A stretch of DNA of 58,307 bases from Synergistaceae bacterium (GCA_017439345.1 JAFSJJ010000036.1:1-58307), one strand, 5' to 3'. Shown: positions 16,700 to 27,731, counted from the stretch's first letter. A program made the numbers and translations. Notes: generated by a model from the letters alone, not told the origin.

Positions 16700-17156
16700 C
16701 AACTTTTTGCGCTGGGTATTATTTTCAGCAGGGATAATATTAGCAATCTTCGCAGGCTACATGTTCTATATAGACAAGATTTCGGCAGGTGCGGCATGGC
16801 TTGCCCTGAGTATAGGCTTTCTGTGCTTTGCTACTCGTCTCAAGGCTGACAAAGACTCAGACTCTGAGTCTGAATCTGAATCTGAATCTGACTCATCAAG
16901 CGTAAATAATGATCTTCACGATATGGCATTGTTAATAGCTGATTTAGCAGTCTCATCACTCAAGAACATAGGCAGGACAGTTCCTCCGGCAGCAAAAGAA
17001 ATCGGAGAACTTGAAGGCAGGTTAAATAAATTTCTTGACTCAATGCCCCTAGATAAAAACGAACGTGAGGAGATAGCAGACGAATTTGACAAATTACGAA
17101 ACAGGACTCGGCGTAATGAAGGCGGACGAGCTTTAATCAGAAATTCAAGATTATAG
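16689..17156 (+). CDS. Small membrane protein with an Asp/Glu-Ser repeat
   Basis: Not recognised. The 155 residues contain two hydrophobic helices (about 8-25 and 33-48), then a 16-residue Ser-acidic repeat (SDSESESESESD, encoded by GANTCN hexamers at 16854-16895) and a charged helical C-terminus with an LDKNEREEIADEFDKLRNRT stretch. It overlaps the end of gmk by 11 bases. Position and length suggest a helper of envelope or cell-division processes, but nothing in the sequence proves a function. The repeat looks like a flexible linker. Confidence 0.6.
   Translation: MSLDNFLRWVLFSAGIILAIFAGYMFYIDKISAGAAWLALSIGFLCFATRLKADKDSDSESESESESDSSSVNNDLHDMALLIADLAVSSLKNIGRTVPPAAKEIGELEGRLNKFLDSMPLDKNEREEIADEFDKLRNRTRRNEGGRALIRNSRL
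16854..16895 (+). repeat. GANTCN hexamer repeat (Asp/Glu-Ser coding)
   Basis: Seven consecutive hexamers of the form GANTCN, in frame so that each encodes Asp or Glu followed by Ser. Related arrays in four other genes are listed separately. Confidence 0.85.
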
Positions 17157-17201
17157 ATTAAGATAAATTCTCAAGAAAGGAATCCCCCAAAAATTTTTAA
17201 C

Positions 17202-19091
17202 ATGAACAAAGGACAAAAATTTTCAGCATGGTATTTTCTTATCGCTATGGTTATAGCCTGGTGCTTTGCTGAATATATTTACAGGCCGTGGGCAGAAAGC
17301 AGGACCGAAGTTCCATACAGTGAATTTCTTGCTGACCTTGATAATAATAATATAGAAAACGTTGATATAGGCGAGACAAGAATAATTTACGCCCTGAAAG
17401 ATAACACAAGCCCCGATAAGCGTCCCATAGTTGACGGCAAAATTCTTAACGTAGGCTTAGGGAGACGAAATAAAGCTAACTCAGGAAATATTAAAAGCGT
17501 CGTGAAATTGCTTGACCCCCTTTTAATTGAAAGACTCGCGAAATCAAATAATATAAAATTCGGAGGTATTGCCAAGCATGAAAGTCTGATTGATTTATTA
17601 ATGGGTATCATGCTGCCTTTACTCCCGTTGTTAATAATCTGGTATATCATCTTCAGGAACATGCACGGAAGCGCAGGAGGAGGCATATTCTCATTCGCCA
17701 GGAGCAGGGCTAAAGAATTACAAGGCGAAATGACAGGCGTACACTTCAGCGATATTGGCGGAGCTGGTGAAGCAGAAGTTGAACTGCGCGAAATTATAGA
17801 CTTCCTGAAAGAACCTGCAAGATTCGATAAGTTCGGAGCTAAGTTGCCCCGCGGAGTCTTGTTAGTCGGCCCTCCCGGTACAGGCAAGACTTTATTAGCA
17901 AAGGCTACAGCAGGTGAAGCAGGAGTCCCGTTTTTCTTTATCACAGGTTCAAGTTTCGTTGAAATGTTCGTAGGAGTCGGAGCTGCACGAGTTCGAGACT
18001 TATTCGATCAGGCCAAGAAAAAAGCTCCGTGTATTATATTCGTTGACGAGATTGACGCAATCGGACAGTCAAGAATGAGAAATTTCAACAGCAACTCAGA
18101 GCAGGAAAATACTTTAAATCAATTGCTCGCAGAAATGGACGGCTTTGAACAGAATAACGGCGTCGTCATCATGGGAGCTACGAATAGACCAGAAATATTA
18201 GATCAGGCTTTATTAAGACCAGGACGCTTTGACAGACAGATTCAGGTTGTCTTACCCACTGAAGAAGGACGCGAGGAGATATTAAGAATTCACACTAAGA
18301 AATTACCTCTTGCACCTGAAATAGATTTGCGTTCTATTGCGAAAGTTACGCCTGGATTTTCCGGAGCAGACTTGGCGAATATTGCTAATGAAGCATCGTT
18401 ATTGGCTGCCCGTCATAAATCTGATAAAGTCAGCATGAATGATTTTGACCTTGCTATTGAAAGAGTCGTTGCAGGACTTCAGAGAAAGACTCCGTTGACT
18501 CCTGAGATACGCAGGAAAGTAGCTTATCATGAAACAGGTCATGCCCTAGTTGCGTGTTATCTGCCGGGCTCGGATCCAGTTCACAAAGTCAGCATAATCC
18601 CTACGACAAAAGGCGCGTTAGGTTACACAATGCAAATGCCTACGGAAGATCAATATTTAATCAGCGAGAATGAATTAAAGACTCGAATGGCTGTAATGTT
18701 AGGGGGCAGGGCTGCTGAGTTATTGATATTCAATGAGGCTTCAACAGGTGCATCAAATGATTTGGAACGTGCTACGGAAATTGCCAGGCGAATGGCTACA
18801 GAGTTCGGAATGTCTGAGACCCTCGGCCCCGTGAGATATGCTGCTCCCTCAATGATGTATTTGAACGGTGCTTCAGGTAACCGCGAAGATATAGGCGAAG
18901 GGACTATTGACGCAATTGACTCAGAGATTCGCAGGTTCGTCAGAGAAGCTCAGGAACATGCACTAAGCATACTCAGGGAACATGAAAAAGTTTTACATGA
19001 AGTAGCGCAGACTTTACAGGATAAAGAAGTCATTAACAGCGATGAGATTAAAGCAATCGTTGAGAAATATAATTCAGAGTCAGAGTCATAA
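17202..19091 (+). CDS. ftsH: ATP-dependent zinc metalloprotease FtsH
   Basis: A 629-residue membrane-anchored AAA+ protease degrading membrane and regulatory proteins. Transmembrane helices lie at about 9-26 and 133-150, with a periplasmic region between them. The AAA module has Walker A GPPGTGKT (223-230), Walker B IIFVDEID (278-285) and the [10 protein letters not shown] and RPGRFDRQ (second region of homology) blocks. The M41 protease domain has HETGH (443-447) and the third zinc-ligand Asp in ASNDLERAT. Normal length. Start chosen by position of the first helix; AGAAAGGAAT is a modest ribosome site about 20 bases upstream. It is followed by a strong terminator. Confidence 0.96.
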   Translation: MNKGQKFSAWYFLIAMVIAWCFAEYIYRPWAESRTEVPYSEFLADLDNNNIENVDIGETRIIYALKDNTSPDKRPIVDGKILNVGLGRRNKANSGNIKSVVKLLDPLLIERLAKSNNIKFGGIAKHESLIDLLMGIMLPLLPLLIIWYIIFRNMHGSAGGGIFSFARSRAKELQGEMTGVHFSDIGGAGEAEVELREIIDFLKEPARFDKFGAKLPRGVLLVGPPGTGKTLLAKATAGEAGVPFFFITGSSFVEMFVGVGAARVRDLFDQAKKKAPCIIFVDEIDAIGQSRMRNFNSNSEQENTLNQLLAEMDGFEQNNGVVIMGATNRPEILDQALLRPGRFDRQIQVVLPTEEGREEILRIHTKKLPLAPEIDLRSIAKVTPGFSGADLANIANEASLLAARHKSDKVSMNDFDLAIERVVAGLQRKTPLTPEIRRKVAYHETGHALVACYLPGSDPVHKVSIIPTTKGALGYTMQMPTEDQYLISENELKTRMAVMLGGRAAELLIFNEASTGASNDLERATEIARRMATEFGMSETLGPVRYAAPSMMYLNGASGNREDIGEGTIDAIDSEIRRFVREAQEHALSILREHEKVLHEVAQTLQDKEVINSDEIKAIVEKYNSESES

Positions 19092-19115
19092 TAACGGCGA
19101 ATAAAAATTTTCAGG

Positions 19116-19147
19116 CTCTCTTGCTGTAACGGCAGGAGAGTTTTTTA
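19116..19147 (+). terminator. Terminator after ftsH
   Basis: CTCTCTTGCTG pairs over 11 positions with CGGCAGGAGAG (two G-U) around a three-base loop, followed by TTTTTT. Confidence 0.85.
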
Positions 19148-19189
19148 TTGCGTAAAATTAGTGAATTATAAGCTAATTTTATAAATCGA

Positions 19190-19218
19190 TTCATAAAAAC
19201 GTACGATGAATATATAAT
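19190..19218 (+). promoter_or_regulatory. Probable promoter of the C1A peptidase gene
   Basis: TTCATA (19190-19195), a 17-base spacer and a perfect TATAAT (19213-19218). The coding start follows 46 bases later behind GGAGGTAA. Confidence 0.55.
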
Positions 19219-19264
19219 TCAGTAAAATTTTTTTATTTATTCTTAATGAAGGAGGTAATTATTC

Positions 19265-22200
19265 ATGTTCAGATTGAGTAGATTCAAGAAATCATCATCT
19301 GCAGCATTCGTTATTATTGCAGCACTTCTCTTTGTCTTAACGCTGCCCGCATTCTCATCACTCTCTGAAGCTGACGAATCACAATCAAAAGAGTTTGCCC
19401 CTATTTCCGAAGTCTTCAAGAACTGGACTAAACCGGGTAAAGCTAAAACTATTCTGCGCATTAAATCTGTTTCAAGCCAAGATGCTGTGTATTCAGTGCC
19501 TGTTTATAACGGATTAATTCCGAGTCCTGTCGACAGGTCAAAGCTATGGGAGGATCCGCCGATACCTGCAAGCAATAATCAGTCAGGCATAATCAGAGTC
19601 AAAGCCGCAAGTCAATACAGCTTAAAGACTCAATCAAGACTCCCTGCAATAAGAAATCAGAATCCATGGGGTACCTGCTGGGCACATGCTTCGCTCGCTT
19701 CAATAGAGTCAAACGCAATCACACGCTATCAGGACACTTCTATTAATTTATCAGAATTTCACCTTGCATATTTCGTATATGGTGATACCAGAGCAGGAAA
19801 ATCTTTCGGGAAATATGACAATGATGACATACTAGATCAGGGCGGCAATATTGATCAGGCAATAGCATTCTTATCACGCGCCGGGACAGTCAACGAAGGC
19901 ACCCTTTCATATCCTTCGAGTTATTCTTATACTCCGCCTTCAGGATTCCCTGAAAACTATACTTCATCGGGATATTTTCTCAAAGATGCTTACACTTTAG
20001 GGCCAAGCGGTGCAACTGCTCCTACAGCTGTTACGATTAACACGATAAAGAATTTAGTGACTCAGAACGGTGCAGTACAAATAAGCTATTACGCAGGCAG
20101 CGGAGCTTACTCCCCTAACAGCAGCGTCTATGTCTATTATGATAAAACTTATGGGACTGTTACAAATCATGCTGTCTGTATTGTCGGCTGGGATGACAAT
20201 TTCAACAAATCAAATTTTGCTAACACTAGATCAGGGACTCCAAGTTCCAACGGTGCATGGCTTGTGCGGAACTCATGGGGTGCATCATGGGGCGATTCGG
20301 GTTATTTCTGGATGCCTTACGAACAGCCTATAGCAGAAATTTCACAGCTCTTAACGGAAAAAGTTGATAAATCACTGAAGACTTACTGCTATGACGAACT
20401 GGGAGCTACAGGCGGCTATTCAACATGGACATGGGGCGCAAATATCTTTCAGGCTAATGATGACGAAGTTTTACAGTACGCAGGCTTCTATACAAGAGCT
20501 AATAACACAAGCTACGAAGTTTACGTTTATGATCTTGGAACAACAAAAATTGATTCGCCTAGATCAGGGACTCTGATTGCAAGTGAGTCAGGGACATGCA
20601 CATATGCAGGCTATCACACCGTAGACTTTACGTCATTGTCAGCGAAAATTGCTAAGGGTCATTATTTTTCTGTAGTCATAAAAGTATCTTCAGGCGTTCC
20701 CCTTGAGATGGCTATTAACTGGGCAAACGGAAATCCGTATTCAAATCCTGTATGCAATGCCGGTGAAAGTTTCGCTTCATACAACGGGATTAACTGGCAG
20801 GCGGAAAATGAATATAACGTATGCGCAAAAGTATTCACTATAAAAGATTCAAGCTCGAGTTCAAATATAAATAATCTTGCATTATCCGGAAATTTTGCAA
20901 ATGGAACTGTAGGCACGAGCTACTCAAGCAGCATTACAGCAACAGGGGGCAGCGGTTCATACACTTTCACTCAGAGCGGAACTCTTCCTGCCGGACTCAG
21001 CTTTTCTTATTCGGGTTCGACTGCGACAATTTCGGGAACTCCTACAAGCGCAGGAAATTATAATAACGTCATTATCACTGTTACTGACAGCAATAATTCG
21101 ACTTACACGCAGATTTTTGCGATAAAGATTCTCTCTGCATCAACAGGAAGTCTTGTTATTAACGGCTCATTCCTTCAGGGCTATAACAAGCAGGATTCTA
21201 CAGGCATGAATACTTTTTATTACAGCACTGTAACCGTAACAGGAGGAACTGCGCCTTATACATGGACTCAGACAAGCGGGCAAGTACCTTCGGGGCTTAC
21301 TCTTGCTTTTGACGGAGACACGGCTGAACTTAGCGGTATACCTACATCATCACAAAATTGTTCATTTACTTTAAATGTAACTGACAGCGCGGGTAATTCT
21401 GTATCAAAGACTTTCAACGTAATTATTTCTGCTCAATATCCTGAAACAGTATTGATAATAAACGGCAGTTTTGCGGCAGGGACTGTAGGAACCAGCTATA
21501 CTGAATCTTCAGGTTCTGTGAGTGTATCGGGCGGGACTTCACCATATGTTTTATACACAATCGGCAATGTTCCTCCGGGACTGGCACTTTCGCGAAATTC
21601 AGCAGGTAATGCTTTAATATTAACAGGAATTCCGACTACTCCGGGAAGTTACACGTTCAAGATATATGCTGCAGACGCTAATAATTATCCGGGAAGCAAA
21701 GAATTCACCGTAACTATTGAAGCATCATCATCATCGAGTCTTGCTGTAACCGGGACTCTTCCAAACGGCACCGTAAATACTCTTTACACTGGCAGTCTTT
21801 CTGTCTCAGGAGGCAACGCTCCTTACACATGGACTCTTGCTTCGGGGACACTGCCTCCGGGATTGAGCATATCTTCATCAGGGACTACGGGGACTATATC
21901 AGGGACTCCGACAACTGCAGGGAGCTATACTTTCACTATTCAGGTAAGGGACAGCAGGGGAATTATAGCGGCTAAATCATTCACTGTCGTAATATCAGCA
22001 CCTGCCATCACTATAACCGGAACACTTGCCAACGGATCAGCAGGAGCAGAGTATGCAGGGATTCTTTCAGCAAGCGGAGGTACATCGCCGTATACATGGG
22101 AGCTTACATCAGGGAGTCTGCCGACCGGATTAACACTTAATGCTGAAACAGGCAGAATAACAGGAATCCCAAGAACAGCAGGCACTTACACATTTAAGAT

Positions 22201-24349
22201 TCAAGCTACTGACACTGACGGGCTGACAGCATCAAGGACATTTACTATAAAGATTACAGGGACTATTATTGCATTGACTATCAACGGCTCGTTAGCAGCA
22301 GCAGGTTATCAAGGTTCTTCATATTCAGGAGAACTCAGGGCAGGAGGAGGAATTTCGCCTTACACTTGGACTTACTCAGGCAATCTGCCGGACGGAATGA
22401 ATTTCACATCATCAGGAAATGTTGCTAAAGTAACAGGTATACCGACCGAAACAGGGACGTTTACATTTACGATAAATCTCTCTGACGCAATAGGTACTAC
22501 TATTTCAAAGTTATACACTTTGACTATTCAGGCAAGGCAGAGTCTTAACATCAACGGCACGTTCACTAACAGTACTAAAGGGGCATCGTATTCAAAATCT
22601 GCGGCTGTAACAGGAGGCACTGCTCCATATACCTGGAGTTATTCGGGAAGGCTTCCTTCGGGGCTGAGAATGGCTTTATCGAATACAAGAGGTACAGGAG
22701 TAATATTATCAGGCACGACTTCAACAGCAGGAACTTACACATTCACTCTCAAGGTACGAGACAAAAACGGCCTCACAGGTGAAAAGATGTTCACTGTCAA
22801 TGTAACTCAGCTCGCACTATCAGGGACATTTGCGAACGGTGCGGCTAAACTGGCATACAGCAGCAGAATTACAGCGTCAGGAGGCATAACTCCCTATAGA
22901 TGGTCATATTCAGGGAAACTGCCGACAGGACTTAGACTCTCTTATTCGGGCAGTAACGTTACTTTATCAGGGACTCCGACTGCAGGGGGCAAATTTACTT
23001 TCACTCTGAAGTTGACAGACAGCAATAATGTTTCAATTTCAAAGACATTCACTGTTAATATAACAGCAGCTCCTACACTGACAGGGACATTTAACGCTTC
23101 AGCATCAGCAGGGAAGAGTTATACAGGTAAAGCAACGGTAACAGGAGGTACATCGCCTTACACGTGGACTTATTCAGGGAATCTGCCGGCAGGACTCAGA
23201 TTCACGTCATCAGGCAGAACTGCGACAGTATCAGGGACTCCAACGACAGCAGGGACGTTTACTTTCACTATCAAAGTAACTGATGCAAACGGTATCAGCG
23301 TATCAAAATCTTTCACAGTCAAAGTTACAAAGCCTGCAATATCCGGAACGTTCAAGACAACGGGGACTCTTAATAAATCTTACTCAAGCAGCGTAAGAGC
23401 TTCAGGAGGTACAACGCCATATAAATGGGTTAAATCTTCGGGAAGTCTGCCTACGGGACTCAAGCTGACTTATTCGGGAGCTACGGCCAAGCTGACGGGT
23501 AAGCCTACAAGAGCAGGAACGTTTAAATTTGCCCTCAGGGTAACTGACAAGAATGGAGGAACAGACACAGAGTCATTCACTATAACTATTCCAAGCACTG
23601 CAAGCAATAATAGATCATCGTCAACGTCATCACCTACCATAAGCGGGACTCTATCTTCAGGGACTGTGAAAAAGTATTACTCTAAGACAGTCAAAGTAAC
23701 CGGAGGCACAGCGTCCTATACATGGAAGAGGAGTTCAGGCAAACTTCCTACAGGACTGAAATTATCATCATCAGGTTCAACGGCGAAAATTTACGGGACT
23801 CCTAAGAAGGCAGGGACGTTCTCATTTACCCTTAAAGTAACTGACAAGAACAAGAAGACTGCTACGAAAAAATTTACTGTCAAAATTGCAAAGGCTTCAA
23901 CAACTACAACAACGACAGCAAAGGCTAAAGCGTCAGGCATTACAGAATCATCAGCAGTTATAGCAGTTCCCGTTAATAATTATTCAAGCAGCAATAATAA
24001 TTATATTCACATCAACAAAATTGCTCTCGATATAGTCAAAGATAAGAATGTAATTGCAAGAGGCTCTGAGCGCGACAATGATTTAATCACAGTCAAGGCA
24101 GGCAAACCGCTTACGTTCATAATAGGCAGCTACACTGACACCGAAGGCAATGAAGCAGATTTACATGATTTACGAGTCTTCATTGATTTTGAGTACGACG
24201 AAGATATTATTATCTCTGAGTCAGAGTCAGGCGCATGGACTTTCACAATTCCAGGCGATCTTGTGGAAGGTGATTTCACAGTCAGCGTCAAGGGAGTCTA
24301 TAACGGTCTCGAAGCTGAGTCCGAAGAGCTCTATATCGAAGCAAAGTAA
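19265..24349 (+). CDS. Giant exported papain-like (C1A) peptidase with eleven Ig-like modules and the shared acidic C-terminal domain
   Basis: 1694 residues. A signal peptide (1-36) precedes a short pro-region and a papain-like domain with oxyanion Gln132 and nucleophile Cys138 (RNQNPWGTCWAHA), His302 (NHAVCIVGWDD) and Asn336 (VRNSWGASWG), so the triad is intact. A lectin-like beta domain follows (about 370-530). Eleven tandem Ig-like modules of the putative-Ig (He_PIG) type come next, each with GGTxPYTW, LPxGL and SGTPTxAGTxTFTI; the last ones are rich in Lys. A TTTTTT linker and a roughly 100-residue C-terminal domain (from HINKIALDIV to AESEELYIEAK) close the protein. That domain recurs in the two following genes. 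Expected role: extracellular proteolysis at or near the cell surface. There is no Synergist-CTERM or LPXTG signal. Confidence 0.88.
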   Translation: MFRLSRFKKSSSAAFVIIAALLFVLTLPAFSSLSEADESQSKEFAPISEVFKNWTKPGKAKTILRIKSVSSQDAVYSVPVYNGLIPSPVDRSKLWEDPPIPASNNQSGIIRVKAASQYSLKTQSRLPAIRNQNPWGTCWAHASLASIESNAITRYQDTSINLSEFHLAYFVYGDTRAGKSFGKYDNDDILDQGGNIDQAIAFLSRAGTVNEGTLSYPSSYSYTPPSGFPENYTSSGYFLKDAYTLGPSGATAPTAVTINTIKNLVTQNGAVQISYYAGSGAYSPNSSVYVYYDKTYGTVTNHAVCIVGWDDNFNKSNFANTRSGTPSSNGAWLVRNSWGASWGDSGYFWMPYEQPIAEISQLLTEKVDKSLKTYCYDELGATGGYSTWTWGANIFQANDDEVLQYAGFYTRANNTSYEVYVYDLGTTKIDSPRSGTLIASESGTCTYAGYHTVDFTSLSAKIAKGHYFSVVIKVSSGVPLEMAINWANGNPYSNPVCNAGESFASYNGINWQAENEYNVCAKVFTIKDSSSSSNINNLALSGNFANGTVGTSYSSSITATGGSGSYTFTQSGTLPAGLSFSYSGSTATISGTPTSAGNYNNVIITVTDSNNSTYTQIFAIKILSASTGSLVINGSFLQGYNKQDSTGMNTFYYSTVTVTGGTAPYTWTQTSGQVPSGLTLAFDGDTAELSGIPTSSQNCSFTLNVTDSAGNSVSKTFNVIISAQYPETVLIINGSFAAGTVGTSYTESSGSVSVSGGTSPYVLYTIGNVPPGLALSRNSAGNALILTGIPTTPGSYTFKIYAADANNYPGSKEFTVTIEASSSSSLAVTGTLPNGTVNTLYTGSLSVSGGNAPYTWTLASGTLPPGLSISSSGTTGTISGTPTTAGSYTFTIQVRDSRGIIAAKSFTVVISAPAITITGTLANGSAGAEYAGILSASGGTSPYTWELTSGSLPTGLTLNAETGRITGIPRTAGTYTFKIQATDTDGLTASRTFTIKITGTIIALTINGSLAAAGYQGSSYSGELRAGGGISPYTWTYSGNLPDGMNFTSSGNVAKVTGIPTETGTFTFTINLSDAIGTTISKLYTLTIQARQSLNINGTFTNSTKGASYSKSAAVTGGTAPYTWSYSGRLPSGLRMALSNTRGTGVILSGTTSTAGTYTFTLKVRDKNGLTGEKMFTVNVTQLALSGTFANGAAKLAYSSRITASGGITPYRWSYSGKLPTGLRLSYSGSNVTLSGTPTAGGKFTFTLKLTDSNNVSISKTFTVNITAAPTLTGTFNASASAGKSYTGKATVTGGTSPYTWTYSGNLPAGLRFTSSGRTATVSGTPTTAGTFTFTIKVTDANGISVSKSFTVKVTKPAISGTFKTTGTLNKSYSSSVRASGGTTPYKWVKSSGSLPTGLKLTYSGATAKLTGKPTRAGTFKFALRVTDKNGGTDTESFTITIPSTASNNRSSSTSSPTISGTLSSGTVKKYYSKTVKVTGGTASYTWKRSSGKLPTGLKLSSSGSTAKIYGTPKKAGTFSFTLKVTDKNKKTATKKFTVKIAKASTTTTTTAKAKASGITESSAVIAVPVNNYSSSNNNYIHINKIALDIVKDKNVIARGSERDNDLITVKAGKPLTFIIGSYTDTEGNEADLHDLRVFIDFEYDEDIIISESESGAWTFTIPGDLVEGDFTVSVKGVYNGLEAESEELYIEAK

Positions 24350-24371
24350 TTAAATTTTCACAGGGTCTCTC

Positions 24372-24399
24372 GAGTCTCGAACGGGAGACTCTTTTTTTT
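24372..24399 (+). terminator. Terminator after the C1A peptidase gene
   Basis: GAGTCTC and GAGACTC are exact complements around a six-base loop, followed by TTTTTTTT. Confidence 0.85.
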
Positions 24400-24404
24400 A
24401 TGTG

Positions 24405-24410
24405 TATAAT
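24405..24410 (+). promoter_or_regulatory. -10 box of the subtilase gene
   Basis: A perfect TATAAT lies directly behind the terminator of the previous gene and 72 bases before the start codon, so the peptidase genes appear to be transcribed separately. No good -35 is visible. Confidence 0.45.
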
Positions 24411-24481
24411 AAGTTCACAAATTTCACATAATGCGTTAATAAAATTAATTATTAATATATTACATAAGGGAGGCGTTATTC

Positions 24482-27400
24482 ATGTTCAGGAAGTTAAAAG
24501 CGTTATTCATGCTTACAGGGCTTCTTTGCTGTATATCAACTCTTCCGGCCTGGTCAAAGACTCCTGTTCCAAGAAGAAATGAGAGCATAAAAATTTCACA
24601 GCGAACGTTGCAATCAAGCAGCAGCAGTAAAACTTTCATGAGGGTAAATAAATCATCAAGCGTCAAGGCAGGTGATGTCATTGTCGTCATGAAAGACTCT
24701 CAGGCTGTGTCGTCAAGTTTAAGTTCTGACTCTGTGCGAATATCGGCTCAGACTGCGAGAATAAATTCTGTTGCATCTTCAGTTAATGCGAGCGTCAAGA
24801 GGACTTATCCAGCGTTGTCAAGCATGAATGATAATAAAATTTTTGCACTCGTTCATTCTGATTCAAAATCTGAGACTCAATTATTAAACGAGTTAAGATC
24901 AAATCCTGATGTCATAGGAGTGTCTCTGAATTACAAAGTCTTTGCGTTTGACTCTGTCCCTAATGATACGCGTTACAGTGAGTTATGGGGACTTCAAGCC
25001 GTTAAAGCAAATAAACTATGGGACAAAGGCTACACCGGCAGCAATAATGTTTATGTTGCAGTAATTGACACAGGAATAAATTATAATCACGAGGACTTGA
25101 GCGCAAATTTTGACTCGAGTTACAGCGAAAATTTTGTGAGCAGCTCTTCAAGCTATAATGACTTAAACGGACACGGTACCCATGTAGCAGGAACTATAGC
25201 AGCTGTAGGCAACAACTCTAAAGGCGTTACGGGCATAAACTGGACTGCAAAAGTTATCGCGTTAAAAGCACTCGGTGATGACGGCTCGGGAGACTTGAAC
25301 AATGTATTAGAGGCATTGAATGATTTATCTGGTGTTCTCGATACAAACCCTTCAATGAATGTCGCTGCAGTAAATCTATCGCTTGGATACTATGCAAGTG
25401 ATACACCTTCCCAGATGATAAGCAATAACGATGCAATGTGGCTTGCTTTTGACTCGTTCAGCAAAAAGAATCGAGCTGTATTATGCGTTGCAGCAGGTAA
25501 TGAAAATATCAAAATCGGCGAACCTGTTACGAGTGCTATATATGAAAATGGCTCTCTTATAGCTTCAATCGGTGATTACTGTTATCCTGCTTCGTTCAAG
25601 AATATCGACAACATGATAGTCGTAGCAGCGTCAAATAATGACTCGTCATATTCAAGAGCATCTTTCAGCAATTACAGCACTCAATATACAGACATAGCCG
25701 CACCAGGTGTAAATATATTAAGCACGTATCCAAATAATCAATATGTGTCTTACAACGGGACTTCAATGGCATCACCTCATGTCGCAGGAGCAGCAGCTTT
25801 GTTGAAGTCAATAGTTCCGGGAGCAACTGCAAGCCAGATCAAGAACGCTATTATTCAGGGAGCTAATAAGAACTATGCAAAAGACTACACACGATACGGA
25901 TTTCTTGATATTGAATCAGCACTTGGAATACTTCAAGGCACAGCGAGTCCGAGTTCAGTTTACATTTCGGGCAGCTTCTCAAACGGGACAGCAGGCACTT
26001 ATTACTCATCAAAGGTAACTGCATACGGGGCAAGCTCTTATTCATGGTCATGCACGGGCAGTATTCCTGATGGACTCAAATTTTCTTACTCAGGAAATAC
26101 AGCGACTCTATACGGGACTCCTTCAAGGGCAGGGACTTACTCATTCACCCTTAAAGTTTCCAGCGGCGGAGTGAGCAGCTCAAAAAATTTCAGTGTAACT
26201 ATATCGCCCAAAGCTCAGAAGATAGCGATTAACAACACGTTTTCAGTAGGTAAAGTCGGCGTTAATTACAGCCGCACAGTTACAGCAAGCGGAGGAACTT
26301 CACCTTATTACTGGAGCTACACAGGGACTCTGCCTCCCGGACTTGGCCTCTATTACACTGACTCTAAAGGCAGCGGAGTAGAACTCTACGGGACTCCATA
26401 TTATGCAGGGACGTATAAATTTACGTTATATGCTGAAGATTATAATTACAACGAGACATCAAAGACTTTCACTGTAACAATATCTTCTGTGAGCAAACCT
26501 TCACTCAGCGGAACTCTTTCAAACGGCGTTAAGGGAAAATATTACAATCAATCACTCAAAGTAACCGGCGGAGTATCACCCTATTCATGGTCTTACACGG
26601 GAAATTTACCTTCAGGACTTAATATATACTCATCGGGAGCAAGCCTTAATATTAGCGGGACTCCTACAAGTTCAGGGACATATTCATTTACTATCAATGC
26701 AAGTGACTCGGCAGGTTCGAGCGTGTCAAAGAGTTTCACAATATCGATTTCAAATCCTTCGTCAACATTAAAGCTATATTTTAAAGGCAAGTTCAAAAAC
26801 TGGTATAAAGGCAAGTCCTACAGCGATAATATAACTTTCGGAGGAGGCACCAAGCCTTATAAGCTGACTTACACGGGCAAAATTCCTGATGGATTGAAGC
26901 TAAAGCTCTCAGGGACAAAGATAAAGCTCTCAGGGAAACCTACTAAGGCAGGCAAATATAGATTCAAGATCAAGCTCACTGACAATAATAATGCTGCTCT
27001 GACAAAATCATTCACTGTTAATATTGCTAAGAACGCTCCGGCATTCTCAGGAAATTTCACGGCAGGCACTGTGGGAAGCTCCTACAACAGCACTGTTAAT
27101 TTAACAGGAGGCACCAAACCTTACAAGCTGACTTACACAGGAAAACTTCCTAAGGGATTAAAGCTCTCGAAGTCCGGGACTAAAGCAAGACTCAAGGGGA
27201 AGCCTTCCAAAAAGGGTAACAGCAGATTCAAGATCAAGCTCACTGATAAAAACGGAGTCACTGTCAACAAAACCTTCACTGTTAAGATAACTCAAGCAGC
27301 TTCAGCAAAGAGTCTAAAGAGTCTGAGGACTCAAACGCAGTCTTTGATGACGAATGCAGGAATTACGGCTAACGGAGGGCTCGCTCATATCGCAGTGATA

Positions 27401-27721
27401 TATACAGCACCTGAAAGAATAAAGCTCAGAATTTCGGACGAAGATATTTTAGAGTCAGGCAGTGATAAAGACTCGGATTTATTCAAGGTCAAGGCAAATA
27501 AAGCTCTTGCGTTCATAATTGAAGATTATCAAGATTTAGAGGACGTAATTATATTCTTGGACTTCAAGCCGTATGAATATGATCTAGAAATTTCTGATGA
27601 TGGAGTCTTCACGCTTCCTGCAGAACTCGTTCATGATGACTTTGTTGTGAGTGTTAAAGCAAAGACTCGCAGTAATAATCATGAAGCAGAGTCAGAAGAG
27701 CTTTATATCAGCGCAGAATAA
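24482..27721 (+). CDS. Exported subtilisin-like (S8) peptidase with five Ig-like modules and the shared C-terminal domain
   Basis: 1079 residues. A signal peptide (1-25, LPAWS) is followed by an inhibitor-I9-like propeptide (about 60-155) and a subtilase domain (about 165-485) with catalytic Asp196 (VAVIDTGIN), His231 (NGHGTHVAG), oxyanion Asn340 and Ser428 (GTSMASPHVAG). All key residues are present. Five Ig-like modules of the same He_PIG type follow; the last two are very Lys-rich (KPYKLTYTGKLPKGLKLS). The end is the acidic domain shared with the neighbours (AHIAVIY to AESEELYISAE). Secreted, probably surface-retained protease. Ribosome site GGGAGG. Own -10 and terminator. Confidence 0.9.
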   Translation: MFRKLKALFMLTGLLCCISTLPAWSKTPVPRRNESIKISQRTLQSSSSSKTFMRVNKSSSVKAGDVIVVMKDSQAVSSSLSSDSVRISAQTARINSVASSVNASVKRTYPALSSMNDNKIFALVHSDSKSETQLLNELRSNPDVIGVSLNYKVFAFDSVPNDTRYSELWGLQAVKANKLWDKGYTGSNNVYVAVIDTGINYNHEDLSANFDSSYSENFVSSSSSYNDLNGHGTHVAGTIAAVGNNSKGVTGINWTAKVIALKALGDDGSGDLNNVLEALNDLSGVLDTNPSMNVAAVNLSLGYYASDTPSQMISNNDAMWLAFDSFSKKNRAVLCVAAGNENIKIGEPVTSAIYENGSLIASIGDYCYPASFKNIDNMIVVAASNNDSSYSRASFSNYSTQYTDIAAPGVNILSTYPNNQYVSYNGTSMASPHVAGAAALLKSIVPGATASQIKNAIIQGANKNYAKDYTRYGFLDIESALGILQGTASPSSVYISGSFSNGTAGTYYSSKVTAYGASSYSWSCTGSIPDGLKFSYSGNTATLYGTPSRAGTYSFTLKVSSGGVSSSKNFSVTISPKAQKIAINNTFSVGKVGVNYSRTVTASGGTSPYYWSYTGTLPPGLGLYYTDSKGSGVELYGTPYYAGTYKFTLYAEDYNYNETSKTFTVTISSVSKPSLSGTLSNGVKGKYYNQSLKVTGGVSPYSWSYTGNLPSGLNIYSSGASLNISGTPTSSGTYSFTINASDSAGSSVSKSFTISISNPSSTLKLYFKGKFKNWYKGKSYSDNITFGGGTKPYKLTYTGKIPDGLKLKLSGTKIKLSGKPTKAGKYRFKIKLTDNNNAALTKSFTVNIAKNAPAFSGNFTAGTVGSSYNSTVNLTGGTKPYKLTYTGKLPKGLKLSKSGTKARLKGKPSKKGNSRFKIKLTDKNGVTVNKTFTVKITQAASAKSLKSLRTQTQSLMTNAGITANGGLAHIAVIYTAPERIKLRISDEDILESGSDKDSDLFKVKANKALAFIIEDYQDLEDVIIFLDFKPYEYDLEISDDGVFTLPAELVHDDFVVSVKAKTRSNNHEAESEELYISAE

Positions 27722-27731
27722 TTAATCTTTC

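Noticed and set aside
16854-16895. Phase-variable switch in the Ser-acidic array
   Set aside because: The repeat is 6 bp, a multiple of three, so length changes alter the linker but not the frame.
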